From assembly GCA_902592985.1 (NCBI GenBank), contig CACJGR010000012.1:1-32608 (forward strand): a DNA stretch of 32,608 nt, given 5' to 3'. The position numbers were made by a program, and so were the translations under genes. Positions 1 through 13,825 of this stretch are shown piece after piece. Every line of letters starts with the position of its first letter. Positions within the stretch are counted from its first letter, which is position 1. The stretch comes from an uncultured Pelagibacteraceae bacterium. Lineage in GTDB: Bacteria; Pseudomonadota; Alphaproteobacteria; Pelagibacterales; Pelagibacteraceae. The notes beneath the pieces are model-generated. The model was not told where the DNA came from, did no database searches, and was given only the letters and a program-made list of their open reading frames with translations.

Positions 1-3066
<3,066 letters not shown>

Positions 3067-3068
3067 AT

Positions 3069-6000
3069 ATGAAAAAAGACATAACAAATTTATTTAAAAA
3101 CACAGAGATTTCAGAAGCTCAAAATTTTAATAGTATTAAAATTACTTTAGCCAGTCCTGAAAAAATTAAATCTTGGACTTATGGCGAAATTAAAAAACCA
3201 GAAACTATAAATTACAGAACATTTAGACCTGAAAAAGATGGTTTATTTTGTGCTAGAATTTTTGGTCCTATTAAAGATTATGAATGTTTATGTGGCAAAT
3301 ATAAACGAATGAAATTTAGAGGAATTATTTGCGAAAAATGTGGTGTTGAAGTTACAAAATCAAATGTAAGAAGAGAAAGAATGGGTCATATCAATTTAGC
3401 TACACCGGTAGCACATATATGGTTTTTAAAATCTCTTCCAAGTAGAATATCTTTAATAGTTGACATGAAACTTAAAGAAGTTGAAAGAGTTTTATACTTT
3501 GAAAATTTTATTGTCATTGAGCCTGGATTAACAGGGTTGAAAAAAAACCAATTATTAAATGAAGAAGAACTTGCCAAATATCAAAATGAATTTGGAGAAG
3601 AATCTTTCACTGTTGGTATTGGTGCAGAAGCTATTCTTGAAATGCTTAAATCTATAGATTTAGAACAAGAAAGAAAAAATTTAGTTAAAATAATTCAAGA
3701 AACAAAATCTAAAGTAAATGAAGAAAGATCAATAAAAAGGTTAAAATTAATTGAGTCTTTTCTTGAAACAGGTCAAAAGCCAGAGTGGATGATTTTAACA
3801 ATTATACCAGTTATTCCTCCTGAGTTAAGACCATTAGTTCCTCTCGATGGTGGAAGATTTGCAACATCAGATTTAAACGATTTATATAGAAGAGTAATTA
3901 ATAGAAATAATCGTCTTAAAAGATTAATGGATCTTAAAGCTCCTGATATTATTATTAGAAATGAAAAAAGAATGCTTCAAGAATCAGTTGATGCATTATT
4001 TGACAATGGCAGAAGAGGAAGAGTAATTACTGGTACAGGCAAGAGACCTTTAAAATCTTTAGCTGAGATGCTTAAAGGAAAACAGGGACGATTTAGACAA
4101 AACTTGCTTGGTAAAAGAGTAGATTATTCTGGAAGATCAGTAATTGTAGTTGGTCCAGATTTAAAACTTCATGAGTGCGGATTGCCAAAGAAAATGGCAT
4201 TAGAACTATTTAAACCTTTCTTATATGCAAGATTAAATAAACTTGGTTTGGCATCAACAATCAAACAGGCTAAAAAATTAGTTGAAAGAGAAACAAATGC
4301 TGTATGGGATTCTTTAGAATTAATAGTTAGAGAACATCCTGTAATATTAAATAGAGCACCAACACTTCATAGGTTAGGTGTTCAAGCTTTTGAACCAAAA
4401 TTAATTGAAGGTGATGCAATTGAACTACATCCATTAACTTGTGCGGCATTTAATGCTGACTTTGATGGTGACCAAATGGCAGTTCACATTCCGCTAAGTT
4501 TGGAGGCTCAATTAGAAGCAAGAGTATTAATGATGTCCACAAACAATATTTTAAGTCCATCTAATGGTAAACCAATTATTGTTCCAAGTCAGGATATGAT
4601 TTTAGGAATATATTATCTATCACAGCAACCATATAAAAAAGATAGAATCGAAGGATACTTTGTAAATAATTCTGAAATAGAACATGGAATGGAAACAGGT
4701 CAAATTAAAGTGCATTCCACTATTATTTCAAGATTCGAAACTATTGATAATAAAGGCAATAAAAAAATTGAAAAATACACCAGTACAGCTGGCAGATTTC
4801 TTCTTGCAAATTTATTACCAAAAAATAAAGATATTAAATTTTCTTTAATGGACAGACTGTTACCTAAAAAAATAGTTTCAGAAATTATAGATATAGTTTT
4901 TAGATTTTGTGGACAAAAAAGCACTGTTATATTTTGTGATAAGTTAAAAGATTTAGGCTTTAAACATGCATTTAAAGCGGGAATTTCTTTTGGTAAAGAC
5001 GACTTAATTATCCCAACTAATAAAAGTCAATTAATTAATGAGACTAAGAAACTAATTACTGATTATGAGAATCAATATTCAGAAGGTTTAATTACTAGGG
5101 GTGAAAAATACAACAAAGTTGTAGATGCATGGTCAAAATGTACAGACAGAGTGGCAGGTGAAATGATGAAAGGAATTTCTGCAACTGAAACTACCGATGA
5201 AGGGTTAAAAATAAACTCAGTATTTATGATGGCAGATAGTGGCGCAAGAGGTTCTGCAGCCCAAATGAAACAACTAGCTGGCATGAGAGGTTTAATTGCA
5301 AAGCCTTCTGGAGAAATTATTGAATCACCAATAACTTCAAATTTTAAAGAGGGATTAACTGCATTAGAATATTTCAATTCAACTCATGGAGCTAGGAAAG
5401 GTCTTGCTGATACAGCTTTAAAAACTGCTAATTCTGGTTATTTAACAAGAAGACTTTGTGATGTAGCTCAAGACTTAACAATTACAAAACAAAAATGCAA
5501 AAAACCTGGAAACATTAAATTGTCTGAAATTATAGAAGGTGGTAACGTTATAGTTAGCTTATCAGAAAGAGCTCTTGGAAGGGTTGCCGCATTAGATGTA
5601 AAAAATCCTATTACAGGAGAAGTTATAATTGATAAATCTCAAATAATTGATGAAGCTGCATGTGAAAAAATTGATGCAGCAGGTGTTAAAATAATTGCAG
5701 TTTATTCAGTAATGACATGCAGTTCTAAAGAAGGAGTTTGTGCCAACTGTTATGGGAGAGACTTATCAAGAGGTAAAATGGTTCATGTAGGTGAAGCAAT
5801 TGGTATGATTTCGGCTCAATCAATTGGAGAGCCAGGTACACAATTAACTATGAGAACTTTCCATGTAGGAGGAACGGCTTCTATTAAACAAGATTCTCAA
5901 ATAGTCACCAATACTCAAGGTGTACTAAAGATAATTAATACAAACTTATTGGAAGATTCTAAAAAGAATTTAATTGTTATGGGAAGAAACACGCAGTTAT

Positions 6001-7232
6001 CAATAGAAGACGACAATGGTTTACAAGTAGCCGTATATAAAGTTCCTTATGGTTCAAAGTTATTTTTTCAAAATGGTGATAAAATTAAAAAAAATTCAAA
6101 AATTTGTGAATGGGATCCTTATACTACTCCAGTTATTGCAGAAAAAAGTGGTATAGCAGGCTATGTTGATTTAATTGATGGGGTGTCCTTACAAGAAATA
6201 ACAGATGATGCAACTGGAATTTCTACAAAATCTGTAATTGATTGGAGATCACAATCAAAAAATACTGATTTGAAACCAAGGATAACTTTAAGAGATGAGA
6301 AAGGAAATGTAATTAAGAAAGCAGATGATAATGAAGCTAGATATTACTTAGTACCAGACTCAATTTTATCTGTTAAAGATGGACAAAAAATATTTGCAGG
6401 AGATGTAATAGCTAGATTGCCAAAAGAGACCTCAAAAACTAAAGATATTACTGGTGGACTACCAAGAGTAGCTGAACTGTTTGAAGCAAGAAAAGCTAAA
6501 GATAGTGCAATTATTGCTGAAAATGATGGAAAAGTATTGTTTGGAAAAGAAGTGAGAGGCAAACAAAGAATTTCTATTCAATCAGAAAATGGTCACACAT
6601 CAAATTATTTAATACCAAAAGGAAAGCATATAAATTTTAACCAGGGTGAAAAAATTAAAAAAGGTGAGTATTTATTAGATGGTCAGCCATTACCACATGA
6701 TATTTTAAGAATTTTAGGTATCGAAGAATTAACTGAATACTTTGTAAATCAGGTACAAGAAGTGTACAGGTTACAAGGAGTTGTAATTAATGACAAACAT
6801 ATAGAAACTATATTAAGACAAATGCTTAAAAAAATTGAAATAAAAAGTTCTGGTGAGTCAAATTTATTACCAGGTGAAATTATTGATAGAATTAAATTTG
6901 ATAATATGAATGAAAAATTAAAAACAGAAGGTAAAAAAACTGCAGTTGGAGAAAGAATATTAATGGGCATTACAAAAGCTTCACTGCAAACTGAGTCATT
7001 TATTTCAGCGGCTTCATTTCAAGAAACTACAAGAGTATTAACAGATGCCGCCATAAAAGGTAAGGTTGATAAATTACAAGGTTTAAAAGAAAATGTGATT
7101 GTTGGAAGACTAGTGCCAGCAGGGACTGGATCAATTAAAAATAATTGGAATAGAAAAGCAATACAAGACGATGAAAAATTCTTAAATGAACAACAAAGAA
7201 TAGAACCTTCAGAAACTCAAGCAAATCAATAA
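3069..7232 (+). CDS. rpoC: DNA-directed RNA polymerase subunit beta'
   Basis: Catalytic beta' subunit, 1387 aa (E. coli 1407), apparently complete. The N-terminal zinc ribbon uses C73/C75 and C88/C91. The Mg2+-binding loop NADFDGD places D464, D466 and D468 in the active centre. Further on are the bridge-helix region ([19 protein letters not shown]), a second Cys cluster ending [10 protein letters not shown], and the trigger-loop helix [20 protein letters not shown]. After it comes a roughly 190-residue insertion before [17 protein letters not shown], the Proteobacteria-type insertion. It starts 2 nt after rpoB without an obvious Shine-Dalgarno, which suggests coupled translation. A 164-bp gap with a probable promoter and leader for rpsL follows. 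Confidence 0.98.
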   Translation: MKKDITNLFKNTEISEAQNFNSIKITLASPEKIKSWTYGEIKKPETINYRTFRPEKDGLFCARIFGPIKDYECLCGKYKRMKFRGIICEKCGVEVTKSNVRRERMGHINLATPVAHIWFLKSLPSRISLIVDMKLKEVERVLYFENFIVIEPGLTGLKKNQLLNEEELAKYQNEFGEESFTVGIGAEAILEMLKSIDLEQERKNLVKIIQETKSKVNEERSIKRLKLIESFLETGQKPEWMILTIIPVIPPELRPLVPLDGGRFATSDLNDLYRRVINRNNRLKRLMDLKAPDIIIRNEKRMLQESVDALFDNGRRGRVITGTGKRPLKSLAEMLKGKQGRFRQNLLGKRVDYSGRSVIVVGPDLKLHECGLPKKMALELFKPFLYARLNKLGLASTIKQAKKLVERETNAVWDSLELIVREHPVILNRAPTLHRLGVQAFEPKLIEGDAIELHPLTCAAFNADFDGDQMAVHIPLSLEAQLEARVLMMSTNNILSPSNGKPIIVPSQDMILGIYYLSQQPYKKDRIEGYFVNNSEIEHGMETGQIKVHSTIISRFETIDNKGNKKIEKYTSTAGRFLLANLLPKNKDIKFSLMDRLLPKKIVSEIIDIVFRFCGQKSTVIFCDKLKDLGFKHAFKAGISFGKDDLIIPTNKSQLINETKKLITDYENQYSEGLITRGEKYNKVVDAWSKCTDRVAGEMMKGISATETTDEGLKINSVFMMADSGARGSAAQMKQLAGMRGLIAKPSGEIIESPITSNFKEGLTALEYFNSTHGARKGLADTALKTANSGYLTRRLCDVAQDLTITKQKCKKPGNIKLSEIIEGGNVIVSLSERALGRVAALDVKNPITGEVIIDKSQIIDEAACEKIDAAGVKIIAVYSVMTCSSKEGVCANCYGRDLSRGKMVHVGEAIGMISAQSIGEPGTQLTMRTFHVGGTASIKQDSQIVTNTQGVLKIINTNLLEDSKKNLIVMGRNTQLSIEDDNGLQVAVYKVPYGSKLFFQNGDKIKKNSKICEWDPYTTPVIAEKSGIAGYVDLIDGVSLQEITDDATGISTKSVIDWRSQSKNTDLKPRITLRDEKGNVIKKADDNEARYYLVPDSILSVKDGQKIFAGDVIARLPKETSKTKDITGGLPRVAELFEARKAKDSAIIAENDGKVLFGKEVRGKQRISIQSENGHTSNYLIPKGKHINFNQGEKIKKGEYLLDGQPLPHDILRILGIEELTEYFVNQVQEVYRLQGVVINDKHIETILRQMLKKIEIKSSGESNLLPGEIIDRIKFDNMNEKLKTEGKKTAVGERILMGITKASLQTESFISAASFQETTRVLTDAAIKGKVDKLQGLKENVIVGRLVPAGTGSIKNNWNRKAIQDDEKFLNEQQRIEPSETQANQ

Positions 7233-7278
7233 AAAAAACACTTTTAGATTGTCGTTTTAATTTGACAAAGTGAAATTC

Positions 7279-7284
7279 TATAGT
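7279..7284 (+). promoter_or_regulatory. Candidate -10 element of an rpsL promoter
   Basis: TATAGT matches the sigma70 -10 consensus at 5 of 6 positions. It would place a transcript start near 7290-7292, exactly at the first strand of the predicted leader stem. The matching -35 (TTTAAT at 7256-7261, spacer 17) is weak. A perfect TTGACA at 7262-7267 is nearby, but only 11 nt from this hexamer, too close to act as its -35. Supported by position and agreement with the RNA structure only. Confidence 0.35.
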
Positions 7285-7288
7285 AATT

Positions 7289-7360
7289 TGGCGGTGTTTT
7301 TGGTTGGAATGTAGTACTTTAGTTACTAAACGCTGCCACAAAATAACCTGTCAGTTATTT
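7289..7360 (+). ncRNA. Putative structured 5' leader of the rpsL (str/S10/spc) operon
   Basis: The rpoC-rpsL gap can fold as RNA. Bases 7289-7299 pair with 7328-7338 over 11 consecutive positions, two of them G-U wobbles (7293-7334 and 7295-7332), closing a 28-nt loop. Inside, TAGTA (7312-7316) can pair with TACTA (7324-7328). Directly downstream a perfect 7-bp hairpin, AAATAAC/GTTATTT (7341-7347 with 7354-7360), has the loop CTGTCA. An unstructured A/T-rich stretch leads to the rpsL ATG at 7397. No U-run follows either hairpin, so this is not a conventional terminator. It is the only large gap within the first 20 kb and a plausible site for ribosomal protein autoregulation. The ligand is unknown, and single-sequence folding is weak evidence. 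Confidence 0.4.
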
Positions 7361-7396
7361 CATCAAAAATAAAAATTAATTTAAAATTATAATTTT

Positions 7397-7768
7397 ATGC
7401 CAACTATTAACCAGTTGTTAAGAAAAAAAAGAACTAAAGTTAAATCTAGGGATAAAGTTCCAGCTTTAGAAAAGTCGCCTCAAAAAAGAGGCGTGTGTGT
7501 AAAAGTTTACACAACAACTCCAAAAAAACCAAATTCTGCATTAAGAAAAGTCGCAAGAGTTAGATTATCCAATGGACATGAAGTTACATCGTATATTCCT
7601 GGTGAAGGCCATAATTTACAAGAGCACTCAGTTGTTTTAATTAGAGGAGGTCGAGTTAAAGATTTACCAGGTGTGAGGTATCACATACTTAGAGGAAACT
7701 TGGATACACAGGGAGTTACTGCACGAAAACAACAACGTTCAAAATATGGAGCAAAAAAAGGTAAATAG
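7397..7768 (+). CDS. rpsL: 30S ribosomal protein S12
   Basis: S12 sits at the decoding centre of the small subunit and controls accuracy. It is 123 aa, the usual length. The conserved [12 protein letters not shown] segment (K43/K44) and the [13 protein letters not shown] loop (K88, D89) are intact, so the residues tied to streptomycin resistance are wild type. D89 is the family site of RimO methylthiolation. This is the first gene after the candidate promoter and leader, so it probably heads the ribosomal operon. No clear Shine-Dalgarno precedes the ATG; the region just upstream is A/T-only. rpsG follows after 2 nt. Confidence 0.98.
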   Translation: MPTINQLLRKKRTKVKSRDKVPALEKSPQKRGVCVKVYTTTPKKPNSALRKVARVRLSNGHEVTSYIPGEGHNLQEHSVVLIRGGRVKDLPGVRYHILRGNLDTQGVTARKQQRSKYGAKKGK

Positions 7769-7770
7769 TT

Positions 7771-8241
7771 ATGTCCAGAAAAAAAAGTGCACCAAAAAAA
7801 ATTCCAATAGTTGACCCTGTATATAAATCAACAATTATTCCAAAACTAGTTAATTCAATAATGTATGATGGAAAAAAAACAATTGCAGAAAAAATAGTTT
7901 ATGACGCTATTAATAAAATTAAATCTAAAATAAAAGAAGAACCAATTAATGTTTTTAATGAAGCGATTAACAACATAAAACCAACTGTAGAAGTCAGGTC
8001 AAGAAGAGTTGGGGGCGCCACATATCAAGTTCCTGTTGAAGTTAAATCCAAAAGATCTCAAGCGTTAGCATTAAGATGGTTAATAGATGCTTCCAGAAAA
8101 AGAAAAGACAAAAGAATGTCGGATAAAATTTTTAATGAAATATTTGATGCTTATCAAAATAAAGGATCGGCAATAAAAAAAAAAGAAGACACACATAGAA
8201 TGGCAGAGTCCAATAAAGCTTTTGCGCATTTTAGATGGTAG
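7771..8241 (+). CDS. rpsG: 30S ribosomal protein S7
   Basis: S7 nucleates assembly of the 30S head and touches the E-site tRNA. It is 156 aa, matching the family; the [16 protein letters not shown] and [11 protein letters not shown] segments are diagnostic, and the C-terminal FAHFRW end is intact. It starts 2 nt after rpsL, so the roughly 100-nt rpsL-rpsG intercistronic region that binds S7 as a repressor in E. coli does not exist here. An A10 run (8175-8184) encodes part of KKK near the C-terminus and is in frame. The stop lies 5 nt before the fusA start. Confidence 0.98.
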   Translation: MSRKKSAPKKIPIVDPVYKSTIIPKLVNSIMYDGKKTIAEKIVYDAINKIKSKIKEEPINVFNEAINNIKPTVEVRSRRVGGATYQVPVEVKSKRSQALALRWLIDASRKRKDKRMSDKIFNEIFDAYQNKGSAIKKKEDTHRMAESNKAFAHFRW

Positions 8242-8246
8242 AAATT

Positions 8247-10322
8247 ATGGCTAGAACACATGCATTAGATAAATATAGAAACATTGGCATCATGGCACAT
8301 ATTGATGCTGGCAAAACAACAACTACAGAAAGAGTTTTATATTATACAGGTAAAAGTCATAAAATTGGTGAAGTACATGATGGTGCTGCAACTATGGACT
8401 GGATGGAACAAGAACAAGAAAGAGGTATCACGATAACTTCAGCAGCTACCACTTGTTTTTGGAGAGATCATAGAATTAATATTATAGATACACCTGGACA
8501 TGTAGATTTTACAATTGAAGTTGAAAGATCTTTAAAAGTTCTTGATGGTGCAGTAGCTGTATTTGATGGAGTTGCAGGTGTTGAACCACAATCTGAAACT
8601 GTTTGGAGACAGGCAGACAAATATAAAGTTCCAAGAATTTGTTTTATAAATAAATTAGATAGAACTGGAGCTAATTACTTTATGTGTGTAGATATGATCA
8701 AAGATAGACTAGGTGCTAAACCCTTGGTTACTCAAATTCCAGTTGGTATTGAAGCTTCTTTAAAAGGAATTGTTGATTTAATAAAAATGAAAGCAATTAT
8801 TTGGAAAGACGAAACTCTAGGTGCAGAGTTTGAAGTTACAGATATTCCAGAAGATTTACAAGATAGTGCAAATAAATATCGTCAAGAATTAGTAGAATTA
8901 GCAGTAGAACAAGATGAAAAATTAATGGAAGACTATTTAAACGGTAAAGAAATTTCTGAGAAAGACTTAATAGAATGCATTAGAAAAGGATGTTTAAAGT
9001 TTGATTTTGTTCCAGTTTTGACTGGCTCAGCATTTAAAAATAAAGGTGTTCAACCATTATTAGATGCTGTTGTTGATTATTTACCAAGTCCACAAGATAT
9101 TGGTTTAATTAAAGGAACCAAACCTGGATCTGAAGAAGAATTAGAAATGAAATTTGATGACAAAGCACCTTTTTCAGCACTTGCGTTCAAGGTTGCCAAT
9201 GACCCTTTTGTTGGTTCTTTAACTTTTATTAGAATTTATTCAGGAACGATAAAAGCTGGTACAGGCATTTATAATACTTCTAGAGATAAAGAAGAAAGAG
9301 TTGGTCGAATGCTTTTAATGCATGCTAATTCTCGAGAAGATATAAAAGAGGCAAATGCAGGTGATATTGTAGCACTAGCGGGATTAAAATATACAATTAC
9401 TGGACATACATTAGCAGATGAGGACAAACCTGTTCTTTTAGAACCCATGGAATTTCCAGACCCTGTCATTGAAATTGCTGTTGAACCTAAAACAAAAGCT
9501 GACCAAGAAAAAATGGGTGAAGCATTAGGAAGATTAGCAAAAGAAGATCCATCGTTTAGAGTAACTTCTGATGAAGAGTCTGGGCAAACAATAATAAAAG
9601 GTATGGGAGAACTTCATTTAGATATTATTGTTGATAGGATGAAAAGAGAATTTAAAGTTGAAGCTAATGTTGGTGCGCCACAAGTTGCATACAGAGAGAC
9701 AATACAAAATGCAGTGGAATTTGATTATACACATAAAAAACAAAGTGGTGGTGCTGGACAATTTGCTAGAGTTAAATTATTTGTCGAACCATTAGAACCC
9801 GGGGAAGGTAGACAAGTTGAGAGTAAAATTAAAGGTGGAGCTATTCCTAAGGAGTTTATACCTGGGGTCGAAAAAGGAATCGAAACAGTTTCAGATACAG
9901 GAATTTTAGCAGGTTTTCCAATTATTGATTATAAAGCAACAATTCTCGATGGTTTACATCATGATGTAGACTCTAGTGTATTAGCATTTGAACTTGCTTC
10001 AAGACAGTGTTTTAAAGAGGCATGTAATAGAGCAACTTTAAAATTGTTAGAACCTGTAATGAGGGTAGAAGTTGTGACTCCAGAAGATTACATGGGTGAT
10101 GTAATAGGAGATTTGAACAGTAGAAGAGGACAAATTAATACTCAAGAACAAAGAGGTAATGCTACAGTTATCACAGCTATGGTTCCTTTAGCAAACATGT
10201 TTGGCTATATTAACAATCTTAGATCAATGTCTCAAGGGAGAGCACAGTATTCAATGTTTTTTGATCATTATTCAAAAGTACCACAAAATGTTCAAGATGA
10301 AGTAACTAAAAAAACTGGTTAA
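8247..10322 (+). CDS. fusA: Translation elongation factor G
   Basis: GTPase that drives translocation and, with RRF, ribosome recycling; 691 aa from the chosen ATG. The frame is open to an ATG at 8235 inside rpsG, but proteins of this family begin [15 protein letters not shown], so 8247 is preferred. The G domain shows G1 AHIDAGKT (residues 17-24), the switch I RGITI, G3 DTPGH (81-85) and G4 NKLD (135-138). Domains II-V follow, including [14 protein letters not shown] and the [14 protein letters not shown] segment. rpsJ follows after 2 nt: the tuf gene usual at this place is absent. Confidence 0.97.
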   Translation: MARTHALDKYRNIGIMAHIDAGKTTTTERVLYYTGKSHKIGEVHDGAATMDWMEQEQERGITITSAATTCFWRDHRINIIDTPGHVDFTIEVERSLKVLDGAVAVFDGVAGVEPQSETVWRQADKYKVPRICFINKLDRTGANYFMCVDMIKDRLGAKPLVTQIPVGIEASLKGIVDLIKMKAIIWKDETLGAEFEVTDIPEDLQDSANKYRQELVELAVEQDEKLMEDYLNGKEISEKDLIECIRKGCLKFDFVPVLTGSAFKNKGVQPLLDAVVDYLPSPQDIGLIKGTKPGSEEELEMKFDDKAPFSALAFKVANDPFVGSLTFIRIYSGTIKAGTGIYNTSRDKEERVGRMLLMHANSREDIKEANAGDIVALAGLKYTITGHTLADEDKPVLLEPMEFPDPVIEIAVEPKTKADQEKMGEALGRLAKEDPSFRVTSDEESGQTIIKGMGELHLDIIVDRMKREFKVEANVGAPQVAYRETIQNAVEFDYTHKKQSGGAGQFARVKLFVEPLEPGEGRQVESKIKGGAIPKEFIPGVEKGIETVSDTGILAGFPIIDYKATILDGLHHDVDSSVLAFELASRQCFKEACNRATLKLLEPVMRVEVVTPEDYMGDVIGDLNSRRGQINTQEQRGNATVITAMVPLANMFGYINNLRSMSQGRAQYSMFFDHYSKVPQNVQDEVTKKTG

Positions 10323-10324
10323 TT

Positions 10325-10633
10325 ATGGAAAAACAAAATATTAGAATTAAATTAAGAGCTTATGATAATAAGATCTTAGATCAATCAACGGAAGAGATTG
10401 TAAATACAGTTAAACGAACAGGAGCAAATATTAAAGGCCCCATTCCTTTGCCTACAAGGATTGAAAAATATACAGTTTTACGTTCACCACATATTGATAA
10501 AAAAAGTAGAGAACAGTTCGAAACAAGAACGCATAAAAGATTGATTGATATAATTGAGCCAACACCACAAACAGTAGAAGCTTTAATGAAACTAGATTTA
10601 GCATCAGGTGTGGATGTAGAAATTAAAATATAA
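10325..10633 (+). CDS. rpsJ: 30S ribosomal protein S10 (NusE)
   Basis: S10 is part of the 30S head and, as NusE, of NusB-dependent antitermination and NusG-mediated transcription-translation coupling. It is 102 aa, the normal length, with conserved IRIKLRAYD at the N-terminus and [20 protein letters not shown] in the loop region. It starts 2 nt after fusA at a TAATTATG junction, so there is no space for the long S10 leader through which L4 regulates this operon in E. coli. It therefore depends on transcription from upstream. Confidence 0.98.
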   Translation: MEKQNIRIKLRAYDNKILDQSTEEIVNTVKRTGANIKGPIPLPTRIEKYTVLRSPHIDKKSREQFETRTHKRLIDIIEPTPQTVEALMKLDLASGVDVEIKI

Positions 10634-10635
10634 TT

Positions 10636-11346
10636 ATGAGTGAGATTGCTTTAATTGGAAAAAAAATAGGTATGACTAGAGAGTTTTATAAAACTGGGCA
10701 ATCTGTCCCTGTTACTGTAGTAAAAATGGAAAAAGCAAGAGTTATTCAGGTAATAGAACAAGAAAAAAGAGGCTATAAAGCTGTTCAGTTAGGATTTGGT
10801 AAAATAAAAAATTCCAAATTATCCAAAGCAATAAAGGGTTTTTATACAAAAAAAAATACTGAACCAAAAAAAAAATTAAAAGAGTTTAAAGTCGAAAAAA
10901 CTGAAAATTATAAAGAAGGAAATGAATTTGGAATAGAAATATTTAAAGACATTAAGTTTGTTGATGTTAGATCAAAAACTATAGGTAAAGGCTTTGCTGG
11001 TGTTATGAAAAGATACAATTTTTCGGGGTTAAGAGCCACACACGGTGTTTCAGTTTCACATAGATCTCATGGATCAACAGGTCAAAGACAAGATCCAGGA
11101 AAAGTATTTAAAGGAAAAAAAATGGCAGGACATATGGGTAATAAATTACGTACTTTGCAAAATATAGAAATTATAAAATCTGATCCTGAAAACAGTTTAT
11201 TATATTTAAAAGGATCTATTCCAGGTTCTAAAAATACTGAAGTTTTAGTTAAAAAAGCTGTAAAAAATATAGAAAAATTAACAATTAAAGAAAAAATTGA
11301 AGTTGCCGAAAAAGCTAAAAAGATACCCGATAAGAAAAAAAAATAA
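10636..11346 (+). CDS. rplC: 50S ribosomal protein L3
   Basis: Early-assembly large-subunit protein whose loop reaches the peptidyl transferase centre. It is 236 aa, longer than E. coli L3 (209), from a Lys-rich insertion around residues 55-95 and a Lys-rich C-terminal tail ending PDKKKK. The conserved core includes [13 protein letters not shown] at the start and the loop [19 protein letters not shown], with the Gln position that PrmB methylates in related bacteria. It is joined to rpsJ by a TAATTATG junction (2-nt gap). rplD begins 1 nt after the stop. Confidence 0.97.
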   Translation: MSEIALIGKKIGMTREFYKTGQSVPVTVVKMEKARVIQVIEQEKRGYKAVQLGFGKIKNSKLSKAIKGFYTKKNTEPKKKLKEFKVEKTENYKEGNEFGIEIFKDIKFVDVRSKTIGKGFAGVMKRYNFSGLRATHGVSVSHRSHGSTGQRQDPGKVFKGKKMAGHMGNKLRTLQNIEIIKSDPENSLLYLKGSIPGSKNTEVLVKKAVKNIEKLTIKEKIEVAEKAKKIPDKKKK

Positions 11347-11347
11347 G

Positions 11348-11971
11348 ATGAAAATTGAAAAATTAAATTTAGATGGAAAAAAAGACACTATAGAAGTTTT
11401 AGATATAGTTTTTTCAGGAAAAATTTATAAAAAACTTGTACATAATGTACTCTATAAAACAAATGCTAATTACAAAGGAAGAAGAGCAAAAACCAAACAA
11501 AAAAATGAAATAAAAGGATCTACATCAAAAATTTATGCTCAAAAAGGAACTGGCGGTGCCCGACATGCAAGTAGAAAAGCTCCTATTTTTGTTGGTGGTG
11601 GTGTGGCACATGGACCAAAAGGTCAATCTAATTACAAAAGAAGAAAACTTAATAAGAACGAAAAAAAATTAAGCATATCGTCATTAATTAGCCAAAAAAA
11701 CAAATTCAATAATCTTGTGATAATAAGTGATTTTAAAAATGAAATAACAAAAACTAAAGAAATGAATAAAATATTAATTAAATTCAAAATTAATAATTCA
11801 TTATTAATTCTAGATAGATCTTCAAAAGATAAAATTCAAAAATCATCAAGAAATATTCCAAATATTAAAGTTACGGACATAAATCATTTTAGTGCGTTTG
11901 ATATAGTTAAATTTCAAAAACTTGTTTTTACAGAAACATCAGTAAAAGAATTAGAAAAGAGATATACATAA
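11348..11971 (+). CDS. rplD: 50S ribosomal protein L4
   Basis: L4 lines the exit-tunnel constriction and in E. coli also represses the S10 operon. The ATG at 11348 gives MKIEKLNLDG and 207 aa; an in-frame TTG 51 nt upstream lies inside rplC and is not the likely start. The tunnel loop is recognisable (YKGRRAKTKQKNEI, then QKGTGGARHASRKAPIFVGG and HGPKGQSNYKRR). The C-terminal half is highly diverged and Lys/Asn-rich but of normal size. The gaps of 1 nt on both sides point to translational coupling with rplC and rplW. Confidence 0.96.
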   Translation: MKIEKLNLDGKKDTIEVLDIVFSGKIYKKLVHNVLYKTNANYKGRRAKTKQKNEIKGSTSKIYAQKGTGGARHASRKAPIFVGGGVAHGPKGQSNYKRRKLNKNEKKLSISSLISQKNKFNNLVIISDFKNEITKTKEMNKILIKFKINNSLLILDRSSKDKIQKSSRNIPNIKVTDINHFSAFDIVKFQKLVFTETSVKELEKRYT

Positions 11972-11972
11972 A

Positions 11973-12266
11973 ATGGAAAAAATTCATTTATACGATAAAA
12001 TTTTATTTCCTGTAGTTACAGAAAAATCAACAAACTTATCCAGTCAAAATAAAATTGTATTTAAAGTACCAAATAAAACAAATAAAATAAATTTAAAAAA
12101 AAATATTGAAAAAATTTTTAAAGTTAATGTAACTAAAATTAACATAATAAATAAGCAACCAAGAAAAAAAATTGTAAGAGGAAAAAAAGTTAAAGTAATG
12201 GGTTTTAAAAAAGCAATTATTACTCTCAAAAAAGGTCAGAATATTGATTTAACAACAGGAATTTAA
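11973..12266 (+). CDS. rplW: 50S ribosomal protein L23
   Basis: L23 lies at the tunnel exit and is the docking site for trigger factor and SRP. It is 97 aa, the usual size, with the diagnostic PVVTEKST segment near residue 14 and the C-terminal portion VRGKKVKVMGFKKAIITLKKG. The sequence is unusually rich in Lys, Asn and Ile, as expected from the base composition. It starts 1 nt after rplD. Confidence 0.95.
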   Translation: MEKIHLYDKILFPVVTEKSTNLSSQNKIVFKVPNKTNKINLKKNIEKIFKVNVTKINIINKQPRKKIVRGKKVKVMGFKKAIITLKKGQNIDLTTGI

Positions 12267-12269
12267 CAA

Positions 12270-13103
12270 ATGACTTTAAAAACATTTAAACCATACACAA
12301 AATCTACCAGAGGAACTATTTTAGTTAATAAAACTGGATTGTGGAGAGGTAAACCCTTTAAATCACTTGTTATTCCAAAAAATGCTTCAAAAGGTAGAAA
12401 CAATAATGGCCATATAACTTCAAGGAATAGAGCTGGTGGTCATAAAAAAATGTACAGACAAGTGGATTTTTATAGGAAAAAATTTGATATGTCGGCTACT
12501 GTGGAAAGAATCGAATATGATCCTAATAGATCTTGTTACATAATGTTAGTAAAATTTGAAGATGGTAAAAATTCATATTATTTAGCACCACAAAAAATTA
12601 AAGTTGGTGATAAAATAGAAAATGGTTCACAAAAAGAAATCAAAGTAGGAAATTGCATGCCGCTTAAAGATATTCCTGTAGGAATAAATATACACAACGT
12701 TGAATTACAACCTGGATCAGGTGGTAAAATTGCAAGATCTGCTGGTACTTCAGTCTCCATTTCTGGAATTGATGGAAATTATTCTTTAATAAAAATGGCC
12801 TCTGGTGAAATTAGAAAAATTGACTCCAGAGCAATGGCAACCATTGGAGTTTTGTCAAATCCTGACCAAAAAAACATTAAAATTGGTAAAGCAGGTAGAT
12901 CGAGATGGTTAGGAAGAAGACCTCATACCAGAGGAGTTGTAATGAATCCCGTTGATCATCCACATGGAGGTGGTGAAGGTAAATCTGCTGGTGGAAGACA
13001 CCCTGTCTCGAGAACTGGACAATCTGCCAAAGGGCTAAAAACAAGGGACAATAAAAGAACAGATAAATATATAATTAGAAGAAGAAAAAGGAAGAAGGTG
13101 TAG
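12270..13103 (+). CDS. rplB: 50S ribosomal protein L2
   Basis: One of the most conserved large-subunit proteins, needed for subunit joining and peptidyl transferase assembly. It is 277 aa (E. coli 273). The RNA-binding core is clear: GRNNNGHITSRNRAGGHKK, then GSGGKIARSAGTSVSI. The C-terminal NPVDHPHGGGEGKSAGG contains the histidine equivalent to E. coli H229. The basic tail ends RRRKRKKV. rplW lies 3 nt upstream and rpsS 3 nt downstream. Confidence 0.98.
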   Translation: MTLKTFKPYTKSTRGTILVNKTGLWRGKPFKSLVIPKNASKGRNNNGHITSRNRAGGHKKMYRQVDFYRKKFDMSATVERIEYDPNRSCYIMLVKFEDGKNSYYLAPQKIKVGDKIENGSQKEIKVGNCMPLKDIPVGINIHNVELQPGSGGKIARSAGTSVSISGIDGNYSLIKMASGEIRKIDSRAMATIGVLSNPDQKNIKIGKAGRSRWLGRRPHTRGVVMNPVDHPHGGGEGKSAGGRHPVSRTGQSAKGLKTRDNKRTDKYIIRRRKRKKV

Positions 13104-13106
13104 TTT

Positions 13107-13424
13107 ATGGCACGAGCAGTTTGGAAAGGACCCTTTGTGGAAGAAAGTTTAATCAAAAAGGTTGAAAAACAACAAAACCAAACAAACAAAAAACCAATTA
13201 AAACTTGGTCAAGAAAATCAACAATTATACCTGAATTTGTTGGCTTTAGTTTTTTAATCTATAATGGCAAAAAATTTATCCCACTAACAATTTCTGAAGA
13301 TATGGTTGGACATAAGCTTGGAGAGTTTGCACCAACAAGAACATTTTCTGGACATACGCCAGCGGATAAAAAGGCAGCTAATGTAGCGGCAGAAGCTTCA
13401 GTGGCAAAAAAGGATTCTAAATAA
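13107..13424 (+). CDS. rpsS: 30S ribosomal protein S19
   Basis: 30S head protein that forms a complex with S13 and contacts 23S rRNA bridges. The core is canonical: [13 protein letters not shown], then [15 protein letters not shown] and [16 protein letters not shown]. At 105 aa it is about 13 residues longer than E. coli S19, with an Ala/Lys-rich C-terminal extension after the usual ADKKA end. It ends in a TAATTATG junction with rplV. Confidence 0.97.
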   Translation: MARAVWKGPFVEESLIKKVEKQQNQTNKKPIKTWSRKSTIIPEFVGFSFLIYNGKKFIPLTISEDMVGHKLGEFAPTRTFSGHTPADKKAANVAAEASVAKKDSK

Positions 13425-13426
13425 TT

Positions 13427-13825
13427 ATGAGCAAGAATAAAAAAAATAAAGATAACAAAGAAAAATTAGTGAAATCTATAAATAAAAACGTTAGATCAAG
13501 TACTAGAAAACTTAACCCAATTCTAAAAAACCTGGTTGGAAAAAGAGTTGATATTGCTTTACGTAATCTTGATTTTTCTGAAAAGAGAATTGCAAAAGAT
13601 ATTAAAAAAACAATTTCATCAGCTGTAGCAAATGCTGAAAATAATTTTCAATACAATATTGATAAACTAATAGTTAAAGAAGCTTATTGCGGAAAGCAAA
13701 TTGTTATGAAAAGATTTAGAGCCAGAGCTAAAGGTAGAGCAGCACCAATATTAAAACCTTATTCAAATGTAACAATAATTTTATCAGAACCTAAAAAAAT
13801 GGAGAGTCATGGGACAAAAAGTTAA
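13427..13825 (+). CDS. rplV: 50S ribosomal protein L22
   Basis: L22 spans the large subunit and forms the tunnel constriction with L4. It is 132 aa against 110 in E. coli: a Lys/Asn-rich N-terminal extension of about 15 residues precedes [16 protein letters not shown], and the C-terminus runs about 8 residues past the usual TIILSE end. The beta-hairpin region [21 protein letters not shown] is intact. The last 17 nt (13809-13825) overlap the start of rpsC in another frame, so the C-terminal extension seems to come from reading into the next gene. Confidence 0.95.
   Translation: MSKNKKNKDNKEKLVKSINKNVRSSTRKLNPILKNLVGKRVDIALRNLDFSEKRIAKDIKKTISSAVANAENNFQYNIDKLIVKEAYCGKQIVMKRFRARAKGRAAPILKPYSNVTIILSEPKKMESHGTKS

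Noticed and set aside
7262..7267. Perfect TTGACA as the -35 of the rpsL promoter
   Set aside because: The good -10 (TATAGT) is only 11 nt away. At 16-17 nt spacing the hexamers are poor, and such a start would remove part of the leader stem.
7239..7272. Possible terminator after rpoC (CACT/AGTG and TTGTC/GACAA inverted repeats)
   Set aside because: The stem needs a 6-nt bulge, is AT-rich and has no U-run behind it, so it does not look like an intrinsic terminator.
7517..7670. Streptomycin-resistance substitutions in rpsL
   Set aside because: K43/K44 and K88 are the sensitive-type residues.
8235..8246. Upstream in-frame ATG as the fusA start
   Set aside because: It would add MVEI before the conserved [10 protein letters not shown] start and lie within rpsG; 8247 fits the family better.
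11297..11347. In-frame TTG extension of rplD into rplC
   Set aside because: The ATG directly after the rplC stop gives the normal L4 N-terminus. The same reasoning rejects the TTG extensions of rpmC (14874) and topA (32323).
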